In this document: piece after piece, positions 33,378-43,666 of the stretch
Position numbering within the stretch: position 1 is the first letter of the stretch
Layout: every line of letters begins with the position of its first letter
Origin: Heterostelium multicystogenum
Lineage: Eukaryota; Evosea; Eumycetozoa; Acytosteliales; Acytosteliaceae
DNA: 64,000 nucleotides
Assembly: GCA_003667245.1 (NCBI GenBank)
Contig: RCNN01000029.1
Coordinates: 62,001-126,000 of the forward strand
Direction of reading: 5' to 3'
Made by a program: the position numbers and the translations under genes
Notes under the pieces: model-generated
What the model was told of the DNA's origin: nothing
Database searches by the model: none
The model's input: only the letters and a program-made list of their open reading frames with translations

Positions 33378-35024
33378 TTAAAGTAATATTGTTTTTATTA
33401 TTGTTTGTATTAATGTTTTCATTTCCTTGAGGGTTGGCTCTAATCTCTCAAAGAATTGGTCAATGTGCTCTGGCTTGCAGATTAACATTGGTCTCATACG
33501 GATGGCATTGACACCACAACCTCCGGTTTCGACACCCTTTGAACGGAGAATGTTGACCATTTGGTCACGGAGTGCTGGTGTTGGCAAGTCAAAGGCGAGG
33601 AAAGTTCCGATACCTCTGACATTGGAGATGAGTGAGGGATACTTGGCTTGGAAATCGAGGAGTCCAGCCTTGAGGTAGTTACCGGTGACGGTTACGTTCT
33701 CAAGGAGGTGATTCTTCTTGATTTGTTCGACGACGACTTCGAGCTCGAGGGCACGGACGGGGTCACCCATCCAGGTGTTGAAGTTACGATAAGCTCTCAG
33801 ATGGACGGTAATTCAATGTTGTGATAGAATCCAGCGGCTTGCATCTTCTTGGAGAAGGTGACAATGTCGGGTGGTGAGGAGAGATTCCAGTGCTCGTGAG
33901 CCCAGAACTTACCGGTGGCACCCATACCGGTCTGTACTTCGTCGACGATCATGGATATGTCGTGCTTCTTGGTGATCTCACGCAATCCCTGGAAGAAGTA
34001 TGGTGATGCCCAGTTGTCTCCACCTCGGCTTGGATTGGCTCGACAATGAGACCGGCGACTGGTACATGCCATGTCTGATGAGACGCTCAAACGTCGGCAA
34101 GACAACGGTCTTCCTCTGCACGGTTGGCAGCAGCATTTTGCTCCAATGGGTATTTAAGCTTTGGGAATTCGGCAGCGGGCCAGTCAAAGGCTGGGATATC
34201 GAGCTTGTGGATTGCCTTGGAACGGGTGGTGGAGAGGGTACCGAAGGTACGACCGTGGAAACCACCCTTGAATGAGAGAATAGATAAGGCTGGTGAACCT
34301 GGAGCTCTGTTGTTCATGCAGGAGTGGATTTCATCCTCAGAGAATGGCTTTCCACCACGTCTAGAGTGCTGGTAGTGCATAAAGACAGCTTTGTAGGCGC
34401 ACTCATTGGCGCATGAACCGCACATAGCAGTGAAGATGTTGTCTAATCCCTTTGGGGCGACTTGCATAAATGAGTTTTGGATGAGTGCTGGCCAGTCCTT
34501 TTGGTGGCAAAACACCAAGGGATGGACGATTGATAATGGTTGAGATCCATTTGTCAGATTTGGCAGCCTTGATCAATTCAGGATTGTTGTAACCAATGGG
34601 AATAGAAGCAATTTGACAATAGAGATCGAGAAGAATGTTACCATCGACATCAGCGAGATAGTTACCACGTGAGTTTCTAGAAATATCAAATGTGAGTTTA
34701 GCATTATAATATCCAACTCCACTGTGGAAGCAGCAATACCTACGAATAGTCAGCAAAGAAGTGAGTGGCTCTTGGGTCCTGTAAATTATTCAACTTTTTA
34801 TAGAGTTCCTTGGTTTGTGGACCTGGGATGGCTGTCTTTACAATTGGTTCACGGTATTCACCTGGGAAATCTGGGCATGGTGAAGATGGAGTTGACTTTG
34901 AAGCATAGTATCTGAGACCTGAGAGGAGTATTGAATAACTTAGTAAACCGATTCAGTTGTCCAACACCTGACTGTCGCAGTTAACTGAGTCTATAATAGA
35001 CTACTTGTCATTGGACCATACCAT
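33378..35024 (-). CDS. gabT: 4-aminobutyrate aminotransferase, mitochondrial
   Basis: PLP enzyme converting GABA and 2-oxoglutarate to succinate semialdehyde and glutamate. The probable first exon is just the ATG (35022-35024), followed by a 50-base intron. Exon 2 (34744-34971) encodes a mitochondrial presequence ([18 protein letters not shown], then RYYASKS) and [19 protein letters not shown]. After a 67-base intron, exon 3 (33378-34676) holds [55 protein letters not shown], the PLP-phenol Asp segment [20 protein letters not shown], the Schiff-base Lys in [13 protein letters not shown], and [17 protein letters not shown]. Frame breaks lie near 34915, 34495, 34100-34060 and 33800. The family is unmistakable; the start is inferred. 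Confidence 0.9.
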
Positions 35025-35748
35025 TGATTAAATTTTGTGATTGTTTGAATGATTTGATTGAATGAATCATTTTTTTCTTCTTTCTTTCTTTCTTTATAAA
35101 TAAGTTACTTATTAATAAAACAACAACAATATAATACAAAATATATAGAATTTAAAAGTAGAAAATAAATATGATAATATATATATATTAAAAGTAAGAA
35201 AGGAAATTGATTTGTTTGTTTGTTTTTTGGTTTTTTGGTTGATTATCACACAAAAGCTACAACCACACCTTTACACTTATTAAATTTTAAATAATATTAT
35301 TATTAATAATTTAGAGTGTTTGTTTTAAATTACCAATTGGTAGGATGGCTGTTGGGGTTGAAGATTGAATGATTTTCTTTTTTGAAATTGAGTCTCAAGT
35401 TGTGGGGTGAACTTACTTTTAGCACACATCCTCCCACAGGGCATGAATAGTCAAAAGTTTTCATTTTTACATAAATCCTGGGCTTGGGATCTTCATGTCC
35501 TCTTTTTAATCTTTGGATTTTTTTGATGTGATGCAAACGACTGTTTTATACAGTTTTATGACAAAATAAAATAAAAACAAGGAACCCATCAATGATTTTT
35601 CAGAGTCTTCGATACCAAAAATACGATATTTTCAAGCTTGTAATTGAGGTTTGGTAAGTGAGAATGACGATCAAACATTTGGGTTCATAATATGATTATT
35701 AATCTTTGGTTTGTTGTACAAGGGCAAAGTTTTAGTTTATTTTGTCAA
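35025..35748. other. Spacer with one unassigned minus-strand open frame
   Basis: AT-rich, with CTTTCTTTCTTTCTTT near 35078-35094 and GTTTT repeats near 35210-35240. At 35330-35536 the minus strand is open and reads HHIKKIQRLKRGHEDPKP, then RIYVKMKTFDYSCPVGGC before a potential donor (AAAAGTAAGT). The composition is protein-like but there is no ATG or family match. No other feature seen. Confidence 0.35.
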
Positions 35749-38700
35749 TCAATTATTGTAGACTCCCCATTTTTGTAGGGCATCGTTCAAACCGGAGAGG
35801 GTAATTGGTTTGCTGACAAAGTCGTCCATACCAGAGTCGAGACAGTCTTGAACAAAGGTCTGTGATGATCCTGCTGAAAGCGCTACAATGTTCATTCGCT
35901 TCCAGGAATTCTCTTTCTCTTTGCTACGAATGATTCTTGTCGTTTGGAATCCATCGAGTACCGGCATCTGACAGTCCATCAGCACAATGTGGAAGCATCG
36001 CTCCGATAGAATCTCCTTGAGTGCTTCCTTGCCATTTTCGGCAACCACGGTCTGCCATCCGAGACGTTTCAGCAGCTGAGTTATCACTTTTTCGATTGAG
36101 CTCATTATCCTCGACGAGCAGTGCAAGTTTTCTTGGCGCTGTGCCAGCTGCAGCAGAGGAAGTGGTGCTTGTCGCTAAAGTAGACTTGAGGCTTTCAATA
36201 GTAGGTGTGCTTGGATTGAGGATGCTGGTGTGCTCACTGCAGTCGTACTATTTGGGCTCACGCTGTAGTCTCCGCCATTGACTCCAGCTCCTGTGTTGAG
36301 TTGGGGAGAGGAGATGGGCGTTACTAGGTTCGTGTTGACCTCTGAAATCTGTAGAGGAGTGGCAGGTGCAGATGTGGAATCGCTTGGCGCTAGATGAGTA
36401 GTTGTGATAAACGGTTTGTTTGTAAATAGGTTGGATTGGTCAACGGAGATCAATTGGAGTGGTGGGATGGGCTTGACAACTTTCAGGAGCATTGGGATAA
36501 GTTTGTCAGCTAGAGCAGGACGTCGCATCCACTCAGATCCAGGTGGAATCATTGTGCGCATCTTGTTGTTCTTGAAATAGCTGTTTTGCTTAGATAGATT
36601 GAATTTCGTCGGAGCCAATATCACATAGGGAGCATTAGGGATCACATAGTTTTCAGAGAAGATTTCAAGATCAACTAAGACCAAATCGATGTGATTGTTC
36701 ACCCATTCGCTTGGAGCACTGCTTAAATGTTCATCGAATGATTTCACAACTAGTCCCAGCCATTCTAACTGCTCTTTCAACACTCGCTCGCTCACTTTAT
36801 CACGACAGGCAATCAGACAGAGCTTCTTGTGAAGAATATCTATACCAAATGTCTCTTGTCCTCCAGTTGGCGATCGGCTAAAGAATGATTTAGGTAGAGA
36901 AGATGGCGATACTAAGCTGAGTTGGCTAGGTGATGCATTGGTTTTCTTGAAGGGAATAGTGCATTTGAATGTACTTCCACTGCCAACAGTACTGCTGACA
37001 TGGATGGTGCCACCCATGACCTCCTCAATCAAACGTTTCGTAATCGAAAGTCCTAGACCAGTTCCACCATATTTTCTTGTTGTTGAATTATCTGCCTGCG
37101 AGAAGGGTTCGAATATAGCCTCAAACAATGATTGTGGAATACCAATACCTGTGTCTTCAACCGTGATACATAGATGGATTGTATTGTTGTCCTGGCGAGA
37201 ATTGTGCAGTGGATTGGGAGACTCCACTAGACTGAGATCACAGAGCACGTGTCCGTGCGATGTAAACTTGATGGCATTGGAAACAAGATTGAGAAGTACC
37301 TGACGAACACGCATTGCATCTCCGATCACAATGTCCGGCACATTCGGTGGGACACGGAAGAGCAAGTCGACATCGTCGTTAGTCGCAACAGAAAGCATGT
37401 ATATAACAGCCTGTCCAGTCTCAATAATTGAGAAGGGAATTGTCTCCATCTTGAGCTGCTTCGATTCGAGTTTGGAATAGTCGAGAATATCATTGATAAT
37501 TGTAAGAAGTGCTTGTGAACTCTTTTGAATAGTCTGTACATAGTCACGTTGCTCTTCATTCAAAGTAGTCTCCAAGAGAAGGTCGGAAACACCAATGACA
37601 CCCGAGAGTGGAGTACGTACCTCATGCGAAACAGTAGCTACAAATGCCGACTTGGCTTTGTTGGCTTCTTCTGCGGCCTCTTTCTCGAGAATGAGACGCT
37701 GCATATCCTTACGTGAGGTTACGTCACGAAGCGTACCAGCCATACGCAACTGAGAGTCTTTGGTCAGCGATTCACTGACTACTTTACCACGCATGATAAT
37801 ATAGAGATATCCACCTGTCTTCTTACGCATTCGACACTCTATTTCAAAAATGCTTGTGTCCCTGATGATAGTCTTCTTGATCTCTGCGATGAATCTTTCT
37901 TTGTCCTCAGGATGAATGAGTTGTGTGAGATGTTTCATGTTCCAAACTGCAAGTTGATGTGTATTAGGTGAGGCAATCGACTCCTCCAAGAGAATGGGAC
38001 TGAAGAGCTCGTCACCAAATACCTCTCCTGGGGTGGTTGAGTCTTGAGAGCGTAGCTCTTCGCACAACGACCGAGATTGGTAGTGGTTCTCCTTTGACTT
38101 GAGGATCTGGAACCATCTTGAGGAGATGTGTAACTCACCTGAATTCATCTTCCAATCCCACACTGCATCTTCACTGCCCTCCATCGCCAGTTCCAAACGT
38201 TCTTGACTCTCTGCCAATGCTCGTTCCGCTAGCTTACGGTTGAATATCTCTTTGTGTAGATCAGCATTTGTCACTGAAAGTTTAATGTTGTGCTTGTATT
38301 GACGGCAAACCAGAATGCCACCAATCCAGAGAGGATGAGACAAACTGCACCGATGGCAAATGGATAGAATGAGTAGTGTTTGTTAATAAAGTCCTGTGAT
38401 GGTGTGAATGCGATCATCCAATTACGACCTCCAACATTCATTGTATTATAATATAAAGTTGCTTCATCCGTTTCGAGTTGAGGTACTGTTGAAATTGTAG
38501 TTGCATAGCTTGAGTCTGCATTGTTTGGAACACTCGATGGGCGGAAGTATATTAGTCTTCCACCTGGCTTCTGGTCGGATAGATCGAAAATATAGATGTT
38601 TAGTGAATCCTCGTCAGTTAATCTGTTAAGTGAAGCAGCTACAAGTCGACTGATATAAAATCTGCACGAAGCGAATCCGATCAAAGCTTTTCGACGATCC

Positions 38701-40046
38701 TCAACGGTAGTGAACATTGCACCAACGCGATATACAGCCTGATAGACGAAAAGAAGTGCTGGAACCTTTGATGGAGTTTGATATTCGTCCTCTGAGTATA
38801 TGGGCACGTTGGCGTCCGAGTTCATAAAAGGACTGGTAACTGCAACTCGCTCACCTGTATCTCTTGTCTTATAAAGTGATTCTCGCCTCCATGTGTCATT
38901 AATAATATTGTATCCCAAGTAGTTTGTCATTTGTTGACTCTGGTTCAGAGTAGAGAATGGGGAAGTAGCTGTCGGAAGGAGCTGCTGGCAGCCTGACAAC
39001 CGAACCATTCACCACAATATGATCTGTGATAATAGTACTGTACATGTCCTGCCACTGCGTCCTATCCGTAACCATTGGTGCCCACATAATTCCTTCGAGT
39101 CCTTCGGAATTGACAGTCCACAGATTGGAAAATGGAACAAACTGGTCGATAGAAGGTGCTGGATACACTGACATCAGAAGCGCCAGTGTTTGGGTAATAT
39201 ATAAACGATTGTTAAACTCGATCCTCAACATTGTGTAGCGATCTCTAGCCACTCTCGAGAAATCGCTTGATATTGTGGTTCCCTCTGCATATCGCAGCAC
39301 CAGAACCGAGAGCACCGAGATGGATGCGCCGACGATAAAGAGCCCAATTATAATGGCCCAAGCACGACGGCCCATGCCGAGCAGCGAACAGTACTCACTG
39401 AACGGGTCACAGTTGGTTTTAGTGGGTACTTCTCTCGGGTTGCTGCGTATTCGAATAGCGCGGTGCGGACGACGCTTCCTCGCAATGTCTTGGCCAGTGT
39501 CTGCAGCGTGCCTTCACAAGGAGACATTCCATCGCAGCACAAGCCATTGTGGTGACACAGCTTGCTATTTAAATTTGGTGTAAGTTGCGGAGATGGCGGA
39601 ACAGTAGCACCAGCAGTCGGACTAATTGGAATGCTATTTATAATGGAATGATTGTTACTGCTATTGGGATACAATTGCTGTTGGTGATGTTGTTGGGGTT
39701 GTTGAGAAATTCGTTTTTTCAGAGAGGCACCACTTCCAGTTCCAGTGGTATTATTGGAATCAAAACTATTATTACTAAAATTACTGCTACTACTATGAAT
39801 ATTACTACTACTGCTATTTAATGAACTCGATAATTGTACATTATTAATATTGATATTATTATTACTACTGTTGTTATTATTATTATTATGACTTAAATTT
39901 AAACTATTTCTACTACTAGTATTACTGTTATTAGAATTATTATCTATTCCATCGGATTCTCCAACAACTACTTCTAAATGAGGTGAATTATGACTTGAGT
40001 GTAGCCTCAGATCCATCATTTCAACATCATGATTATTATTAAGATA

Positions 40047-40094
<48 letters not shown>

Positions 40095-40115
40095 ATAATT
40101 ATTATTACTAAACAT
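35749..40115 (-). CDS. Hybrid sensor histidine kinase with CHASE and PAS domains
   Basis: About 1455 residues. Domain order with rough positions: Asn/Ser/Gln-rich N-terminus (1-240); TM1 (WAIIIGLFIVGASISVLSVL, about 250); extracytoplasmic CHASE (about 270-570; SVYPAPSIDQF, LEGIMWAPMVTD); TM2 (FYPFAIGAVCLILSGLVAFW, about 582); PAS/PAC (620-790); HisKA with the phosphoacceptor in ATVSHEVRTPLSGVIG (about 830); ATPase with NLVSNAIKFT, DTGIGIP and GGTGLGLSI; a degenerate receiver (LVLVDLEIFSEN); and an active receiver (LALLVEDNELNRK, HIVLMDCQMPVLDG, phospho-Asp; SKPI Lys) at the C-terminus. CHASE hybrid kinases such as DhkA control development by phosphorelay to RdeA/RegA in Dictyostelium. Frame breaks are near 39430, 38930, 38290, 36185 and 36105. 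Confidence 0.92.
40046..40092. repeat. TTG/CAA trinucleotide repeat encoding poly-Asn
   Basis: (TTG)n on the plus strand is (AAC)n on the coding strand and gives a run of about 16 Asn residues near the N-terminus of the histidine kinase. Typical of dictyostelid genomes and likely length-variable between strains. Confidence 0.8.
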
Positions 40116-41144
40116 TTCTCTTATAATATTGATTTGTTTTTTTGTACACAAACTAATTATTGTCCAATATGATTTTTAGATAGTTATTGAGTAATTGATT
40201 GATTTAGGATAGTTTGTTAGTTAATGTAAAATTCTATTGGAGTAGATAATTGATGATTAATAATAATATTGATAGCTTACCTACAAATTTAATTTGTTTT
40301 AATTGATTTTCAAGGTAATTGCAATAATTTATACATAAACTTGAAAAGAAGTAAATCTATTGTGAAATAATGATATCAAATATGATTTGATGATGTATTG
40401 CTAAATCAAAGATGACACCTGTGAAACTAATTTAAATTTGTTATCTTAGATGTATGAATCTAAATTGTTTGTTTTGAATTGCTAAACCTAAAATATCCAC
40501 ATTACTGTTTAAATTATGGTTCGATGAGTGATTGAAATCCAACTGAAATCGATTGTCGGCTTGATTGATTCAATATTGAAATTGAGCTTGATTATATTAT
40601 TGACTAGACTAGACGGACTAGTTGACTAACTGGCGTAGAAAACTTTACTTCTAAGTTTAATTGAATTAATAATAAAATAGGTTAATTTAAAATGGATATT
40701 TATTTAATTATTATTATTATTATTATTATTTAATTAAATAAAGAGATAAATCAAAAAAGCTTTATTAAGTTAGTTAAAATAGGTTGGATGGATTCCAATT
40801 GAAAAACAAACAACCAAACAACCAAAGACTAATATCATAAATATTATTATTATTATTATTATTATGATTAATAATATTGTTATTAAGATGTATTGTTATT
40901 GTTGTTGTGCTCAACTATTTGGTAACCATCAAAAAAGACTACCAATAAAGCTATCTATAATTTTATTAATGATATATATATTTCTAGCAAGTAGAGCATA
41001 TCTTGTGTTGTGTTGTGTATGTGTGAAGTGTAAATATATACCCAAATTAATTTATGTATTTATCTATCTATCTGAATGATTTAAATGGTGGTACTGATTG
41101 TGGCGGCTGACTGGCAGATATTGATGTTTGTTGGTGGTTGGTTA

Positions 41145-41206
41145 TTAGTTTGTTAGTTTGTTAGTTTGTTAGTTTGACTGACTGACTGATGTGAGTGAGT
41201 GAGTGA
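41145..41206. repeat. Compound tandem repeat (TTAGTTTG)n, (ACTG)n, (GTGA)n
   Basis: Four copies of TTAGTTTG run directly into ACTGACTGACTGATG and then GTGAGTGAGTGAGTGATT. The three adjoining arrays of different unit lie about 1 kb upstream of the histidine kinase start. No function is evident. Confidence 0.7.
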
Positions 41207-43267
41207 TTGAAAAATAAATTGTAGGAGAACAAGTGGTGATGGTGCTGAATGAAAGGAGGTGGTAGTTGTATGAATATATTAAATATAATAAATAATAATA
41301 ATAATAACTATGTATACTAAGTTTGGACGGGATGCATTTAACTATATATAAAAATAATTGAGTAGAATTGTTGTATGGTTTTGATATGATATGGTATGGT
41401 ATAGTATGGTATGGTTTGGTTCTATTTTCTTCTCCTCACTCAACAAACTAGAGTGTTCTATTGTATTATTATTATTATTATTATTTTAATCAATGGAGTA
41501 ATGGAGGGAGTAGTGAATATAAAGGGAAATGAAATGAATGCGCTCCAGGAGATAAACTACTATTACTTCTATAATTGTTATTTTTGATTGATTGATTTAA
41601 GCAAATAGAAATTGTAATTATAAATTATTTTGGTATATATATCCATTATTCACTAAAATTATCATCATCACCATCATAATCACAACCCACTACCACCAAC
41701 CACACCAGCTTATTCTTTCAGAATTATAATTAAAACTTTATAGTGCTCCTACAACACTCAAAGTACATCTCTATATCAAACAATCAAGTATAAATATAGA
41801 ATTACAAACAACAACAACATAATAATAATAACAACCACCACCACAAGTTAAACCAACAGAGTAGTACCATTCACCATACAATAACAATTACAATAACAAA
41901 CCTAAATCACCCTATGACTAACATCAAAACACACAGCACATAACAACAACATCATCATTATCATCATCATCATTTTATTACAAATTGTTTAATTATATCG
42001 CTTTTAGAATTGAAATTACCTAACAAAGTATAACTGCATGGTGTGTGGAGTGAATATCCTGTCTGAAATTAGTTGCAATCAATCATGATTTGACATATAA
42101 AAGATTGTGTTTGACACATACACAATCAACAATTAAAATACTTATTAGTTGGTCTCAATTTCCAATCCAAATCACATCCATCAGTGATAGATGCAATCCA
42201 ACAACCACTAAACAAGTAATTTCTATCGAGGAATGTATTGATTATTTAAATGTTCACTACTGTCGAGATAGGTTCCAGAAGATACTGTTGTTATTATTAT
42301 TATTTTTATTATTATTATAGTTGTTGTTGTATTGACAATAGAATTGTTTAACAATGTTTAATATAGCAATTTCAAACGTTATGGTACTGTATTGCAAACA
42401 AGACTATTTAAAAAGAATTATGATTGTTGGAGGGATAATAGATAACAACTTGTACCCAATTTAATAAATCTAAAGTACGATCTTCTACCTACCATGCAGA
42501 TAGTATGATTTGATAATATATAGTTTAGATTCCTAGACTAAACTCTATTGATATTGATATTGATATTGTACTTGAACTTATTATTATTAATATTCCTAAT
42601 ACTTTAATCAATACAATAATAATAATAATAATTAAACAACTAGATATTTACATAACATAAAGAAATATATATAATAAATAAATAAATAAATAGATAGATA
42701 TATGGATAGATGGATGTATAGATATACAGAAGTACAGAATAGATTTATGGAGGTGATTGTTGGCAATAGTAATAAAGAACAAACACTCCAAGTGAGCTCA
42801 CCACTTCGACTTAGCTCAAATCATTTCAATTATTAATTAATATGGAATGAGGCAAGGTAATCTTACTCAACTTGTTAAGCATCAGTTGTTTGGTGTTAGG
42901 CCAATCAACCAACTATTTTAGTTAGTTCATTTTTGTCTAAATCAATCAAGCATTAATAACAAAATTGAGTGTACACCAACCCACATACAGGTCTAGTATT
43001 TTCTTTGATTTTGGTGTTGATTTCTTTAAAAAGTTAAAACAACAAAGTGGTTGATTCGGGGGTTAATTGGCAAGTTGTTAATTGATGATACTTTCTTTTG
43101 TGTAGATTTTTAGCAAGATAGTAGTGAACGCTAAATCTCAATGACCCTACTGATCATTAATGTTAAAGATCTGAATTCGCAAGATTTATTTAATCACTTA
43201 GATATCAAATTGAAAAAAATTGTCTTTTTTTGCTTATTTATAAATTAAATTAATCATTTTGTATATT

Positions 43268-43340
43268 TATATCTTAAAAAAAAAGATATAAATAAATGAG
43301 GTATTCAATTATATAAATATATATATATATATATATATAA
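43268..43340. repeat. A7-loop hairpin followed by (AT)n tract
   Basis: TATATCTT at 43268-43275 pairs with AAGATATA at 43283-43290 across seven A residues. An (AT)n microsatellite ends near 43340. It lies about 330-400 bases downstream of the Pumilio stop on its template. Such hairpins are expected often in DNA this AT-rich. Confidence 0.55.
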
Positions 43341-43666
43341 TCAAATTAATATCTGTTGTTATTTTTTTATAAGATATTTTATTTAATATATTTGTTTTTC
43401 TCCTTCTATTTTTTTATAAAGTTTCTTTTTAGTTTTTGTTTTTCTATTGTAATCTGTATTTTGTGTATAATTAGTTTGTTCCTCTCCAATCTAATTAGTT
43501 TAAATTTAAATATATAAATATATATGTGTATATTATAGTATAGGATTTGTATATAAAATAATTTAAAAAAAAAAAGTATTTGTTTTGGTTGGTGATTGAT
43601 TGAGTGAATATTGGATTTGGTTATTTAAATGTATTATTATTATTATCTTGGCTATTATCATTATTA

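Larger units (their letters stand above)
40116..43666. other. Long intergenic region, low complexity
   Basis: About 3.55 kb between the 5' end of the histidine kinase and the 3' end of the Pumilio gene (both minus), so much of it is probably kinase promoter. ATT/AAT trinucleotide arrays recur at 40706-40732, 40844-40864, 41289-41305, 41465-41486, 42290-42318 and 42620-42632. CA/AACAAC-rich DNA lies at 41680-41960. A plus-strand open stretch at about 42140-42285 (TKQVISIEECIDYLNVHY) is weakly protein-like but isolated. A TATATCTT/A7/AAGATATA hairpin lies at 43268-43290 and an (AT)n tract at 43316-43340. No RNA gene or transposon was recognised. Confidence 0.5.

Noticed and set aside
41680..41990. 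Regular short A/C-rich repeats, considered as a CRISPR-like or satellite array
   Set aside because: Units are irregular AAC/CCA/ATC microsatellites with no constant repeat-spacer pattern; ordinary dictyostelid low complexity.
42090..42320. Plus-strand open frame with TKQVISIEECIDYLNVHY
   Set aside because: Somewhat protein-like, but it ends in a Leu run made by a TTATTATTA array and has no splice partners or homologue I recognise; mentioned only in the spacer entry.
43316..43340. (AT)n tract as an origin or centromere element
   Set aside because: Such microsatellites recur at 32955 and 62717 and throughout the spacers; nothing distinguishes this one.
40116..43666. Possible transposon or retroelement in the longest spacer
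   Set aside because: No terminal repeats, reverse transcriptase, integrase or transposase sequence found on either strand.
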